Shown here: piece after piece, positions 1 to 8,627 of the stretch | How the letters are laid out: each line of letters begins with the position of its first letter | How positions within the stretch are numbered: the first letter of the stretch is position 1 | Origin: Burkholderia sp. OK233 | Lineage (GTDB): Bacteria; Pseudomonadota; Gammaproteobacteria; Burkholderiales; Burkholderiaceae | Length of the DNA: 64,000 nt | Reading direction: 5' to 3' | Assembly (NCBI RefSeq): GCF_900230185.1 | Contig: NZ_OCSR01000001.1 | Location: 4,340,001-4,404,000 of the forward strand | Translations under genes and position numbers: made by a program | Notes under the pieces: model-generated | What the model saw: the letters and a program-made list of their open reading frames with translations, nothing else | Told to the model about the DNA's origin: nothing | The model's database searches: none

Positions 1-3
1 CGC

Positions 4-2199
4 ATGAGCACGTTCGAGCGGAACTCTTCCGCGCCGCCGGAGCTTGACGACATCGGGGTGAATTTGCCGGCGCCGGCCGATTTCAGCACTGCGCTTGCCG
101 AAGGGTTCGCGCGCCGCATCGGCACGTTGGCGCGACGTGGCGGCGCGTCGGGCGAGGCGGTGAAGTGGGCTGCGCGGGCCGCCTTTGCCGCGAGCCGCGC
201 GACTGCCGAAGGGCACGTGTGCCTGCCGCTTGCCGTGCTGGCGCGCCGCTTCGATGCATCGAGCGTGGAAGTGCGCGCGGCGCTGTTCGCAAGCGGTATG
301 GCTAGCGACGGTTCGCAAAGTGCCGCGGCGTTGCGGCCGCTGGTGATCGATGGGCAAGGGCGGCTGTATCTGGCGCGCTACTACGACTACGAGCGGCGTC
401 TCGCACGCTCGCTGGTTGCGCATGCGGGTGCCAGTGCCGGTATAAGCGCAAACGCGGACACGACCGCTCAAACGCTGCGTGAACGTCTGCTGCGTTATTT
501 CGGGCCCCCGCAGGACGATAAAGTCGACTGGCAACGTGTCGCGGCAGTCATGGCGCTGTCCGGGCGCTTGACGATCGTCAGCGGCGGCCCAGGTACCGGC
601 AAGACAACTACGGTGGTTGGCGTACTTGCCTGTTTGCTGGATGCGCGGGCCGATCTGCGAATTGCATTGGCGGCGCCCACCGGCAAAGCCGCGCAACGCA
701 TGCAGGAAGCCTTGCTCGCACGTGCCGGCGATTTGCCGCCCGAACTTGCAGCGCGCTTGCCGCAGACGTCGTACACGTTGCATCGCCTACTAGGCTCCGG
801 GCCGGGGGGGCGCTTCCGGCATCATCGCGACAACCCGCTGCCTTACGACGTCGTCGTGATCGACGAGGCGTCGATGATCGACGTTGCGATGGCGGCGCAT
901 CTGCTTGATGCCATTGCGCCGCAGACGCGTCTCGTGATGCTGGGTGACAAAGACCAGCTCGCTGCCGTCGAGGCTGGTGCGGTGTTCGCCGAGCTCAGCG
1001 CTCGGCCTGCTTTCACGCAGAACGGACTGCAGCGGATTGCTGAGGCGCTTGGCATCGAAGCGGCGCGGTTGTCGCAAGCACTACCAGAGGCGTCGAACGG
1101 CTTCGACGAAGGGCCTGACGATCTTTTCGCGCAAACGGGTGCGCCGGACGATTTCGATCCTCCGCCTGGCGATTTGTCCGTCGATGCCGATGCGGGCGGT
1201 GTCTTCGGTGGACCGTCCGGCGACGATCTGTTTACGGGCACCGCGGCGCCCGCTGCCGGAGCACCGTTGTTGCCGTCGTCTTCGCGAGAGGCATCGGCAT
1301 CAGGAACGGCATCCGGATCAGGGTCGGCAGCAGGAGCAAAGTTGCCACTGCCTTTACCTTCGCCCGCTCAAAACCCGCTCGCCGACTGCGTCGTCTGGCT
1401 CGAGCGCAACTATCGATTCGGCCTTGAATCGCCGATCGGCCGTTTGTCGCTCGCGATTCGCAACGGTGCGGCCGGCGCGGCGCTCGAAGTCCTGCGCTTC
1501 GATCCGGCCGAACCCTGCGCAGCGGCGCTGTACGAAGACACGCATGCGACGCTCGCTGATCGCACCGTCGTGCGGCTCGCCGCAGGTTTTGGACCGTACG
1601 CGGATGCGCTCGCCGAAGCACTAGCCGCGGATACACCGGACCCATTGCCGCTCTTCGAGGCACTGAACCGTTTTCGAATTCTGTGCGCGACCCGCTCGGG
1701 GCCGCGCGGCGTCGATCAGGTGAATGCCGCGATGGCCGCACAGGTGCGGCGCGCTGCCGGCGTGACGCTGGCGGTAGGCGCGCAGTGGTTCGCCGGACGC
1801 CCGGTTATGGTGGCGCGCAACGATTACGCGCTTGGTCTGTTCAACGGCGACATCGGCATTGCGCTGCCGGGTGCGGGCGGTGCGTTGCGCGTGTATTTCC
1901 GTACTGGTGACGGCGGTCTGCGTGCCGTATCGCCTGCTGCACTGCCGCCGCACGATACGGCTTTCGCGCTCACGGTTCATAAGTCGCAAGGCTCGGAGTT
2001 CCAGCATGCGGTGTTGATGTTGCCGTCGGTGTTCAGCCGCGTGCTGTCGCGTGAACTCGTGTACACGGCAATTACCCGTGCGCGTGAGCGGGTGGAAGTG
2101 ATTGGTGCGCGCGCCGTGCTGGCGCAGGCCATCGCGACGCCGACACAGCGTGATTCGGGCTTGGCCGCGCGAATTGCGGAGGCGTGGCGCGTCGCCTAG
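4..2199 (+). CDS. recD: RecD, exodeoxyribonuclease V alpha subunit (5'-3' helicase)
   Basis: This is the RecD subunit of the RecBCD helicase-nuclease, which processes double-strand DNA ends for recombination. The 731-residue product has a Walker A loop GGPGTGKT around residues 194-201 (Lys200), a Walker B motif VIDEAS around 285-290, and the SF1 C-terminal motifs VHKSQGSEF near 660 and YTAITRARERV near the end. E. coli RecD is about 610 residues. The extra length here is mostly a Ser/Gly/Asp/Pro-rich insertion at about residues 353-456, between the helicase halves. The start ATG reads ATGA, as expected if it overlaps the stop codon of an upstream recB, but that gene lies outside the window, so this is inference. 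Helicase motifs are intact. Confidence 0.95.
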   Translation: MSTFERNSSAPPELDDIGVNLPAPADFSTALAEGFARRIGTLARRGGASGEAVKWAARAAFAASRATAEGHVCLPLAVLARRFDASSVEVRAALFASGMASDGSQSAAALRPLVIDGQGRLYLARYYDYERRLARSLVAHAGASAGISANADTTAQTLRERLLRYFGPPQDDKVDWQRVAAVMALSGRLTIVSGGPGTGKTTTVVGVLACLLDARADLRIALAAPTGKAAQRMQEALLARAGDLPPELAARLPQTSYTLHRLLGSGPGGRFRHHRDNPLPYDVVVIDEASMIDVAMAAHLLDAIAPQTRLVMLGDKDQLAAVEAGAVFAELSARPAFTQNGLQRIAEALGIEAARLSQALPEASNGFDEGPDDLFAQTGAPDDFDPPPGDLSVDADAGGVFGGPSGDDLFTGTAAPAAGAPLLPSSSREASASGTASGSGSAAGAKLPLPLPSPAQNPLADCVVWLERNYRFGLESPIGRLSLAIRNGAAGAALEVLRFDPAEPCAAALYEDTHATLADRTVVRLAAGFGPYADALAEALAADTPDPLPLFEALNRFRILCATRSGPRGVDQVNAAMAAQVRRAAGVTLAVGAQWFAGRPVMVARNDYALGLFNGDIGIALPGAGGALRVYFRTGDGGLRAVSPAALPPHDTAFALTVHKSQGSEFQHAVLMLPSVFSRVLSRELVYTAITRARERVEVIGARAVLAQAIATPTQRDSGLAARIAEAWRVA

Positions 2200-2305
2200 C
2201 AGGATGACGTGGGCAACGCGCTTATTCGTTCGCGTGCCCGGCAAGGAGTTCGGGCGATTCAGGCAGTCCGGGTGCCGCAAGCAGGCGAGGCTACTCAGGT
2301 AACTT

Positions 2306-2401
2306 GAGCAGCCGAGCAGCCGAGCAGCCAGGCAGCCAGGCAGCCAGACAGCCAGACAGCCAGACAGCCAGACAGCCAGACAGCCGGACAGCCGGACAGC
2401 C
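2306..2401. repeat. Tandem 8-bp repeat, 12 copies
   Basis: Twelve contiguous 8-bp units are visible. Three copies of GAGCAGCC are followed by two AGGCAGCC, five AGACAGCC and two GGACAGCC. The core CAGCC is invariant and variation is confined to the first three bases. The array lies between the convergent ends of recD and the VC0807-type gene and stops 7 bp before the stop codon of the latter, so copy-number change would not alter either protein. Confidence 0.95.
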
Positions 2402-2408
2402 AGACCCC

Positions 2409-3050
2409 TCAGCTCGCGATCCCGTCCGGTTGCACGCGCGCCTCGACCCGGCTGCGCATGCTCTTGCGATACCACAGCGTCCACAGCGTCAAGGCGCCGT
2501 AAATGCCATAGCCGATGAACGGCGAGACCATCAGAAAGCGTTCGATCGGCCAGGTGAGCGCCATCCAGGCGCGCAGCGCCGTTTCACCGGTCAAACCGAC
2601 GCCCCATACGAGCGTCATGAGCCGCATTGCACTGACGAGAGCAGGCCGCTCGCGCCACAAGGTTTCGAAGCGTTCGGCGCCGCCTTCCATTTCACGGGCG
2701 ACAGTGGCGCGCGCGAGATAGAAGATCAGCGGACGGCGCATCGGCAACGACAGCAGAAACACCACGCCTACCGCGCCTGACACGAGCGACTCCCGCAGCA
2801 ACAGCATGCGGGGGCTGCCGCCCAGCGCCATCGCCGCGACCGACAGCACGATGCCCGCCACGACCATGATGCTGAGCGCGTCGACGCGTCGAAAGCGCAC
2901 CAGTTCGATCAGGCTCCAGACGATCGGCGGCACGGCGGACGCGATCAGCGCGCCGGTCTCGCCCAGGTGGGGCAGCGCGAAACGGTAAGCAAGCCATGGC
3001 AGCAGAAAATTGACGGCCAGTTCCAGCACAAAACCCGGACGGAGTTTCAT
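2409..3050 (-). CDS. VC0807-type integral membrane protein
   Basis: A 213-residue protein with about five or six hydrophobic segments (roughly residues 8-25, 32-50, 58-77, 88-104, 140-160 and 178-195). The layout resembles the VC0807 family of bacterial inner-membrane proteins, whose function is unknown. The protein starts MKLRPGFVLELAVN and ends in a basic tail. No strong Shine-Dalgarno sequence precedes the ATG. It converges with recD and is followed directly by the 8-bp repeat array. The family assignment is from general sequence resemblance and the role is unknown. Confidence 0.75.
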   Translation of the reverse strand: MKLRPGFVLELAVNFLLPWLAYRFALPHLGETGALIASAVPPIVWSLIELVRFRRVDALSIMVVAGIVLSVAAMALGGSPRMLLLRESLVSGAVGVVFLLSLPMRRPLIFYLARATVAREMEGGAERFETLWRERPALVSAMRLMTLVWGVGLTGETALRAWMALTWPIERFLMVSPFIGYGIYGALTLWTLWYRKSMRSRVEARVQPDGIAS

Positions 3051-3200
3051 ATTAATTTACGCTGTAAGCGAAAACCGCAGTATCAGTGAACCGGCTGTGT
3101 CGATGCAAATAGTTTTTCGTATCGGTGGCCGTGGCCGATAGTCCGTAGTCGGTAATCGACTGTGCCGTGTGTACACTTGCGTCTCTAGCTCAATCCCATC

Positions 3201-3605
3201 ATGACATCCCGTTATCCGATCCCGCCGAACGAAATCGAATTGACCGCAGTGCGCGCGCAAGGAGCGGGCGGCCAGAACGTCAACAAGGTCTCGAGTGCCA
3301 TCCATCTGCGTTTCGACGTGCACGCTTCGTCGTTACCGGAGGTGCTGAAGATGCGCCTGCTCGCGATGTCCGATCATCGGCTCACGCGCGACGGGGTGGT
3401 GATCATCAAGGCGCAGGAGCATCGCACTCAGGAGATGAACCGCGCGGCAGCGCTGGCGCGGCTCGACGAGCTGATCGAAAGCGTCAGCGTGACGCGCAAG
3501 CCACGCGTCGCGACCCGGCCGACGCGCGCGTCGAATCGGCGTCGCCTCGACAGCAAGGCCAAGCGCAGTGAGGTCAAATCTGGCCGCGGGCGGGTGGACG
3601 ATTGA
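3201..3605 (+). CDS. arfB: ArfB (YaeJ) peptidyl-tRNA hydrolase for ribosome rescue
   Basis: ArfB hydrolyses peptidyl-tRNA on ribosomes stalled without a stop codon. The 134-residue product has the class-I release-factor catalytic GGQ at residues 23-25 within GAGGQNVNKVSSA. It lacks the codon-recognition domains of RF1 and RF2 and ends in a Lys/Arg-rich tail (residues about 105-130) of the kind that enters the mRNA channel in E. coli YaeJ. The size matches the family (about 140 residues). It is a lone gene. No clear Shine-Dalgarno sequence is seen, but the start agrees with the family N-terminus. Confidence 0.93.
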   Translation: MTSRYPIPPNEIELTAVRAQGAGGQNVNKVSSAIHLRFDVHASSLPEVLKMRLLAMSDHRLTRDGVVIIKAQEHRTQEMNRAAALARLDELIESVSVTRKPRVATRPTRASNRRRLDSKAKRSEVKSGRGRVDD

Positions 3606-3653
3606 CGGGATTAACGGCGGCGGGGCCGAGGCGCTAAATCTCGGCAGAGCGAC

Positions 3654-3673
3654 AAAAGTGCCCTCGGAGGCAC
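3654..3673 (-). terminator. Weak intrinsic terminator after the EAL gene
   Basis: A 5-bp stem GTGCC/GGCAC with a 6-nt loop at 3658-3673 is followed, on the minus strand, by four T residues. It lies about 50 bp beyond the stop of the EAL-domain gene. The stem is short, so the call is tentative. Confidence 0.4.
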
Positions 3674-3719
3674 CCTGAGAATCGCACGATAACGCGCGCC
3701 AGCCAACGGTTGCTGCGTT

Positions 3720-5039
3720 TCAGCGTTTGCCCCCGCGTCGGGGAGAACGCGTATCGGCCGGCGACGTCATCGGCACAAAATCGACGCAAAGCACATGCGT
3801 GCCGTCACGCTCGAATGCGATTGCCGCCGTATAGCAGTCCTCGCCGTCCGCGAGCGAGTAGTGCGGCCCCATCATGGCGACGCGCCCTGGCGCGGCGAGC
3901 GCGTGCTTGAAATACGCGCGCCGCGACCAGTTGCTGCGCGTATCGGTGTAGAGCGGCGCGAGCCGCAGCGGAGGTGGCGGCAGCGAGGCGGCCGAGACCG
4001 ACGCTTGCGTCTGTTCGCCTTGACCGTCGGTGACGAACACGCGGCGTGCTTCGGGCAGATGCCACACCTTTTGCGCCGCCGCCCGCAGATCGCCGGTGGC
4101 TTTGAAGGTGTCGGCAGCGGCGAGTACGGATTCGGCGAACCCTTCGAAACCGAGCCGCTGGTGGCCGGCATGGGCCTGTTCATAGGCGGCGAACTTGCTC
4201 CACATCGACTCGATCAGCGCCGGCACCCTGGCGCATGCAGCCTGCACCGAACCCTTCGGCTGGCCGAGCCAGAAACCTTGCACGAAATCGACGTCGGCCT
4301 GCATCAGAATCATCAACTCTTCGTCGGTTTCGACGCCCTCGGCCAGTACCAGCGTACCGGACTGGTGAAGCATCGCGATCAGGTGGCTGATCATCGAATC
4401 GTCGCCTTCACGCTTGCCCGCGCGCGCGACCAGCGAGCGGTCAAGTTTCACGATGTCGGGGCGAAAGCGCCACACGCGGTCGAAGTTCGAAAAACCGGTG
4501 CCGAAGTCGTCGATCGCAATCAGGAAGTCGCGGGGCTGCGACGCCGCGAGCATGCTGGCGACGGCGGATTCATCGTCGGCGGGTTGCTCAAGTACTTCGA
4601 TGACGATGCGTTCCTGTGGCAGGCCGAAGTGCGCCGAGAGCTCGTCGATGAAGGTGCGCTGCGGCCATCCGGTTTCGAACACCTGCGGACGCGTATTCAG
4701 AAACAGCCACCCCGTGCTGATGCCCTGTTCCATGAAATTCGCCACGTGCAGGCAGCGCGCGATGCGGTCGAGTTCGCGTGCGTCGGCGGCCGAGCGCGTG
4801 CCGGAGAAAAGCACTTCCGGCGATACCGGCAAGCCGACTGGATCGAACGCGCGCAGCAGACCCTCGTAGCCGACCACGCACTGATGCGTGACGGACAGCA
4901 CCGGTTGGAACACGCTGTGCAGGGTCAGCGCGCGCCATGTCGCGGTCCAGCCGGACTCGTCCCGGACCAGATGCGGGAGCAGGCCGCTAAGGGTCAATTC
5001 TCTGACGGTCGGCATAAGGGCAGGCATGAGTGCGGGCAT
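3720..5039 (-). CDS. EAL-domain cyclic-di-GMP phosphodiesterase with C-terminal sensor-like domain
   Basis: The protein should hydrolyse cyclic di-GMP. Numbered from the ATG at 5039 (439 residues), the signature is EGL at 59-61 in place of EAL. The other catalytic residues are present: Asn115, Glu148, the DDFGTG loop at 177-182, Lys198, Glu234 and Gln254. About 170 residues follow the EAL domain and contain a TRSNW...YF...GP...Y pattern typical of Cache/PAS-like sensor domains, an architecture like that of Bacillus YkuI; I infer the domain only from this pattern. There is no transmembrane segment, so it is probably cytoplasmic. An open frame extends upstream to a TTG at 5189, but the intervening residues are low-quality, so the ATG is preferred; no strong Shine-Dalgarno sequence decides it. 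Confidence 0.85.
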   Translation of the reverse strand: MPALMPALMPTVRELTLSGLLPHLVRDESGWTATWRALTLHSVFQPVLSVTHQCVVGYEGLLRAFDPVGLPVSPEVLFSGTRSAADARELDRIARCLHVANFMEQGISTGWLFLNTRPQVFETGWPQRTFIDELSAHFGLPQERIVIEVLEQPADDESAVASMLAASQPRDFLIAIDDFGTGFSNFDRVWRFRPDIVKLDRSLVARAGKREGDDSMISHLIAMLHQSGTLVLAEGVETDEELMILMQADVDFVQGFWLGQPKGSVQAACARVPALIESMWSKFAAYEQAHAGHQRLGFEGFAESVLAAADTFKATGDLRAAAQKVWHLPEARRVFVTDGQGEQTQASVSAASLPPPPLRLAPLYTDTRSNWSRRAYFKHALAAPGRVAMMGPHYSLADGEDCYTAAIAFERDGTHVLCVDFVPMTSPADTRSPRRGGKR

Positions 5040-5578
5040 AGTGACGTCGCGGCAAGCGGGTGACGGGGCGCGCAGACAGATTTGACGCGCAACGGATGCA
5101 CAGCCCAGGCGCCGGCAGGGTAAGGCGGGCACAGCCCGGGAACGCGGAGAGCAATGCCAGCCATGCTGGGCTCCGGCGGGATTAGTCAAAACCAGTCTAG
5201 CAGTTCGAACTTCGCGTGAATGTGCGGGTTATCACAGACGCGGGATGTGGCCGGGCGCCCGGCAAACCGGCCGTGGCACGGCGGCCGGCCCCGGTCTCGT
5301 GGGCGTTTCGCGTGGGTTTCGCACTCATTTGCCGCGCGCAGGATCGACCGTTCGAATGCAATCAATCGTGCGTATGAAGCCGAGGGTAGCAGGGCGGTGA
5401 GTGGCCGCCCGCCAAACTCCAGGCAAGGACGGTGCTCAGACATTTCGCGTCCGCCGAAGGCTTTGCGTCAGGGTAATCCAGCCGTGGCCACAGGAGCCTG
5501 CCCGGTGCGCGTGAGCGCCTGCAGGTTTGGCGGGCGGCGGGTATGCTGCTGCTTTTCCTGAACAAACGGAGCACAGGC
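5040..5578. other. Intergenic region between divergent genes
   Basis: About 540 bp separate the EAL gene and the monooxygenase-fold gene, which point away from each other. The open frames here are short and have arginine-rich, random-looking translations. No convincing promoter, repeat or RNA was recognised. Confidence 0.5.
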
Positions 5579-5869
5579 ATGACGGAAATCGCGGTGGTCG
5601 CAATCTCGGTGGCAAAGCCGGGCCATGAAGAGCAATTGCGCGAAGCGCTCGAAGGCATCGTCGGGCCGACGCGCAAAGAGCAGGGTGCGCTTCAATACGA
5701 TCTGCATCGTGACGTGCAGGAGCCGCGCCGGTTCGTGTTTGTCGAGCGTTGGGAAAGCCAGGAAGCGCTCGCGGCGCATGCAAAATCCGCGCACATTGCG
5801 GCTTACAGGAAGGCGGTGGCGGATTGGGTCGAACACGCGGAAATTCGCGTCGTGTCGAAGATCGCGTAA
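5579..5869 (+). CDS. Antibiotic biosynthesis monooxygenase (ABM) family protein
   Basis: A 96-residue protein with the dimeric alpha/beta-barrel ABM fold seen in YgiN-like quinol monooxygenases. The diagnostic pattern is an N-terminal strand AVVAISVAKPGHEEQL, then EQGALQYDLHRD, then FVFVERWESQEAL and a final His-containing helix AHAKSAHIAAY. The length is typical of the family. The ATG at 5579 is chosen over an upstream in-frame ATG at 5543 because family members begin here and GGAG lies at 5568-5571. The substrate is not predictable, and several family members act in quinone or heme turnover. It is monocistronic and converges on the gene at 5982. Confidence 0.85.
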   Translation: MTEIAVVAISVAKPGHEEQLREALEGIVGPTRKEQGALQYDLHRDVQEPRRFVFVERWESQEALAAHAKSAHIAAYRKAVADWVEHAEIRVVSKIA

Positions 5870-5981
5870 GCGTTTAAGAGGCGAACAGCGGGGGAACTCA
5901 GAAGGTCGAACCCTGAAGGTCGAACAACGGCGAATGAGCTGCCAGGCCGGACACGGCCTGCGCGGCGCTCGCCGTTTATCT

Positions 5982-6239
5982 TTAGTGCGTGGCTTGCGGG
6001 ACGTCGAGGATCAGGATGATGGTCCAGTCTGCGTCGCCGTCGTGGTGATACTGGCGTTCCGCGACAATGAACGGTTGCTGCTTGCCGTCCGGGCCAAGAA
6101 ATAGCACGTCGCCTTCCATCGGCAGGCACTCGACGGGCGGCAGCGCAAGGAACGCTTCCTGACCGCCGCGCGGCATCAGTTTTTCGATTTTGCGAGATGC
6201 TGCTTCAGTCCATTCGATATCTAGCTGGATGTTGCTCAT
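5982..6239 (-). CDS. Conserved hypothetical protein, 85 aa
   Basis: An 85-residue soluble protein that I do not recognise. It starts MSNIQLDIEWTEAASRKIEKLM, contains Gly/Pro-rich turns and an aromatic strand (AERQYHHDGDADW), and ends in a hydrophobic strand. There is no signal peptide and no membrane segment. A strong Shine-Dalgarno sequence (GGAGGA) sits 3-8 bp before the ATG, which makes a real gene likely. It stands alone between the ABM-fold gene and a terminator region. No function is proposed. Confidence 0.7.
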   Translation of the reverse strand: MSNIQLDIEWTEAASRKIEKLMPRGGQEAFLALPPVECLPMEGDVLFLGPDGKQQPFIVAERQYHHDGDADWTIILILDVPQATH

Positions 6240-6374
6240 GCTGTCCTCCGCACCAAGGTGCGCACAGGTTAGGGGGATTCCGGCCGGGCGACGGTCGCCG
6301 GGTGCCGGTCGGTGCGCGACTTTAGCATAACGTCGGCCGGGCGCAGCGGGCCTGCAGCCAGTCCATTAGACAAC

Positions 6375-6411
6375 AAAAAAGCCGAAGCCGGCGGTGCCGG
6401 CTTCGGCTTTT
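6375..6411. terminator. Bidirectional intrinsic terminator
   Basis: A perfect 12-bp stem GCCGAAGCCGGC with a 3-nt loop spans 6381-6407. It is flanked by six A on the left and four T on the right, so it can terminate from both sides. It is well placed for the minus-strand gene that ends at 6453. Confidence 0.9.
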
Positions 6412-6452
6412 CACCTTCGCGGCGAGGCCGCGGGTGATGCCGTCAACTGCGC

Positions 6453-6692
6453 TTACGAACTGGCTGCCATCGGCTTGGCGGCCTTCTTGTGATGCGGGGC
6501 CATCTTGTGATGTTTCTCCGGCATAGGTGCGCTTTCCATTGCTTGCTGACGGTTTTGCAAATCTTGCGCGCGCTGCTCGACGTCGGCGGCCTTGGCCGGA
6601 TCGGTGCTCATCATGACGCCGTTGTCCTGCGCATAGGCCGCGCCCGTCACGGCACTGAGGGAAAGCAGGATCGCCAGGGACACTTTCTTCAT
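6453..6692 (-). CDS. Small secreted protein with Lys/His-rich C-terminus
   Basis: The 79-residue product begins MKKVSLAILLSLSAVTGAAYAQ, a clear Sec signal peptide with AYA cleavage near residue 20. The mature part is hydrophilic: a short Asp/Gln/Arg-rich helix (residues about 33-55) is followed by a His/Lys/Met tail (EKHHKMAPHHKK) that could bind metal or nucleic acid, which is speculation. An upstream in-frame start at 6806 exists, but the ATG at 6692 is preceded by a strong GGAGG and begins the signal peptide. It is monocistronic, ending at a strong terminator. I do not recognise a named family. Confidence 0.8.
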   Translation of the reverse strand: MKKVSLAILLSLSAVTGAAYAQDNGVMMSTDPAKAADVEQRAQDLQNRQQAMESAPMPEKHHKMAPHHKKAAKPMAASS

Positions 6693-6937
6693 TGTTACCT
6701 CCGTAGAGTGGTAATGGACCCGAGTATTTGCCTGTCCAATCGGAAAGACAATGCATTCTAGCCAGCAATATCCGCTCCAGCGGACGTTTTGTAACTGCAG
6801 TGACAATTGGTTACACCTTGTTACGTTCGGCCTGCAGTCACTGTCGATGACGATCCCGCATCAAACTCGACAATGCGTTGCCGATACAAAGAATATTCGC
6901 ATCTCTAAATAAATTGCTTCGTCAGGAAGCATGAGAT

Positions 6938-7726
6938 TCAGAACCACCCGATTGCACGATAGACGTGAAATTGCGCGATTCCAATCAGTTCGTGCAGCGC
7001 AATCTCCGCATTCACCAGATTGTCATAGCGCGGCAGTACACCGGGATCTGTGTGCAGCGCGCTCGAGATCAGTGGCTGTGGCGTGAGGCCGAAACGATGG
7101 AAGTCAAGCAAGGCGCGCGGCATCTGGTAGGCGGAGGTGACGAGTATCAGGGAATCGTAACGTGACCGGTCGAGAATAGCCGAGACGTTGCGCGCGTTTT
7201 CGTAAGTCGTGCGGCTGCTGTTTTCCAGCACGATGTCCGCGCGCGGCACCTGTTGGCGCAGCAGATAGGGCAGATAGGTGTCCGCTTCGGTTGCGCTATG
7301 TCGCTGCGGATTGCCACCGCTCACGATAACCTGACACGTGGCGGCCGTACGCTTGCAGGCTGCGTAGTTTTCCGCGCTCACGGCGATGCGCGCGAGCACG
7401 TCACGCGGTGGCACGAGCACATCGTCATCGCCGTAAATGGTGCCGCCGCCGAGCATGATGATCGCGGTGCGCGGCGCGAAGCGGGCGGGCGTGTCGGTCT
7501 GCCGATGCGGCTGCGCCCATTCCAGCAATGGCGCCGTGAGCCAGCCGGCGGCGAGCAGCCAGAACAGGGCGATCGCGCCCATGGCGAGGGGCCGGCGGGC
7601 GCGTTTCCAAAGCACGATTGCTGCAAAAAAAAGCGCTAATAAAGTGAATAGAATCAATTTAAATGGGGTAACGTATGACTTTCGGGACAAATCTATGGGC
7701 TTGCTATCGCGCCGCAGCGGTTGCAT
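6938..7726 (-). CDS. YdcF family (DUF218) inner-membrane protein
   Basis: The 262-residue product has two N-terminal transmembrane segments (about residues 21-40 and 48-68), then a DUF218 domain from about residue 88. The domain shows the family's landmarks: IIMLGGGTIYGDD, VIVSGG, the ENSSRTTYENA motif and LVTSAYQMPRA. DUF218 proteins such as ElyC/SanA/YdcF are linked to envelope integrity and peptidoglycan-precursor or polysaccharide metabolism, though the reaction is not settled. The layout suggests the domain faces the periplasm. No good Shine-Dalgarno sequence is visible, so the exact start is uncertain. It is divergent from the gene at 7924. Confidence 0.85.
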   Translation of the reverse strand: MQPLRRDSKPIDLSRKSYVTPFKLILFTLLALFFAAIVLWKRARRPLAMGAIALFWLLAAGWLTAPLLEWAQPHRQTDTPARFAPRTAIIMLGGGTIYGDDDVLVPPRDVLARIAVSAENYAACKRTAATCQVIVSGGNPQRHSATEADTYLPYLLRQQVPRADIVLENSSRTTYENARNVSAILDRSRYDSLILVTSAYQMPRALLDFHRFGLTPQPLISSALHTDPGVLPRYDNLVNAEIALHELIGIAQFHVYRAIGWF

Positions 7727-7923
7727 CGTTGGCCCGTAGACAGAACGCTACCATGGCGTTCAGACGGGGGTTCCGAAAACGAGACCAGGGCAGCACCTGG
7801 CGGAATTCGACCGCATGAAAGCGGCCAGTTTCCAGCCAAGGGCGGGTGCTATGCGCGTCACTGGTGGCGCGGTGACGTGTTGGGCATAGATGTGTCATAG
7901 CTGCACTTTAAGAAAGAAGTGAG

Positions 7924-8247
7924 ATGACCACGTATTCCAACGAAGCGGTACTTGAAGCGCTGCGGCGGGCGCAATATCGCCAGGTCCCATGGGCCAGACG
8001 ACCCGGTGTCTTCCAATATCTTCGCGCGCTAGGCTTGATGGACACTGTTCGACAGCGCACTGTCGCACCGGCTCCGGGTTTTCACGCACCGGTCGATATT
8101 GCCGTGCTCACCGAGCGCGGCAGGGCCGAGTTTGCGAGGCTTGCGCACGACGAACGCCTGTTGAGCTGGACCGCACAGCGAATGAACGACTACGTCGTCG
8201 CGACAGCCGAAGCGCGGCCCACAGCCGCTCTCGAAGCCCGGCCTTAA
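7924..8247 (+). CDS. Hypothetical protein, 107 aa
   Basis: A 107-residue soluble protein with a purine-rich ribosome-binding region (AAGAAAGAAG) just before the ATG. The middle section reads like a small winged-helix or MarR-like fold (VFQYLRALGLMDTVRQRT, then IAVLTERGRAEFARLAHDE), but no defining motif confirms that. There is no signal peptide. It stands alone and is followed by a 380-bp gap. Function unknown; a DNA-binding role is only a guess from the helix pattern. Confidence 0.6.
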   Translation: MTTYSNEAVLEALRRAQYRQVPWARRPGVFQYLRALGLMDTVRQRTVAPAPGFHAPVDIAVLTERGRAEFARLAHDERLLSWTAQRMNDYVVATAEARPTAALEARP

Positions 8248-8627
8248 GGTCGGCGGGCAGGCCGCTGGCGCTGTATCTCCCAGCCGCTCCACGCGGCTGG
8301 CGGTGACTTTATTGCTTCGCTTTATTGCCTGGCTGATGCGCCTGATACAGCGGCGCGTCGCTTGCCCGTTGACGCAAAAAAAAGCCCGTATCGCAAGGAT
8401 ACGGGCTTACCGGAATTACTACTGCCACGCTGTGCTAATGGCGTTGAATCAGACTGGCGCAGCGCCTGGTGGTTCCCCGATCGTTCAATTCGCTATGCAG
8501 CGCGTTGTCTCGCATTGACGATGGACGCCGGCTAAAGCGAACAACGGCGCCGAACGCGCCGAGCAACAGCGGCGCCCCCATGTGATTCGACACACGCCGA
8601 GCCGGTAACCGGCGCGTCGGCGCATGC
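8248..8627. other. Intergenic region with one terminator
   Basis: Apart from the intrinsic terminator at 8376-8407, nothing convincing is seen. A 71-codon open frame at 8303-8518 reads through the terminator hairpin and has no supporting features. Confidence 0.5.
8376..8407 (-). terminator. Intrinsic terminator
   Basis: A perfect 10-bp stem AGCCCGTATC with a 5-nt loop at 8383-8407 is followed, on the minus strand, by a run of T (positions 8382-8376). It probably ends transcripts of the secreted-protein gene at 8628-8882, about 220 bp upstream on that strand. Confidence 0.85.

Noticed and set aside
5877..5935. Direct repeat GAAGGTCGAAC (two copies)
   Set aside because: Only two 11-bp copies in a short convergent spacer; not enough to suggest a functional element.
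8303..8518. 71-residue plus-strand frame with a hydrophobic start
   Set aside because: It reads through the terminator hairpin at 8376-8407 and has no Shine-Dalgarno sequence.
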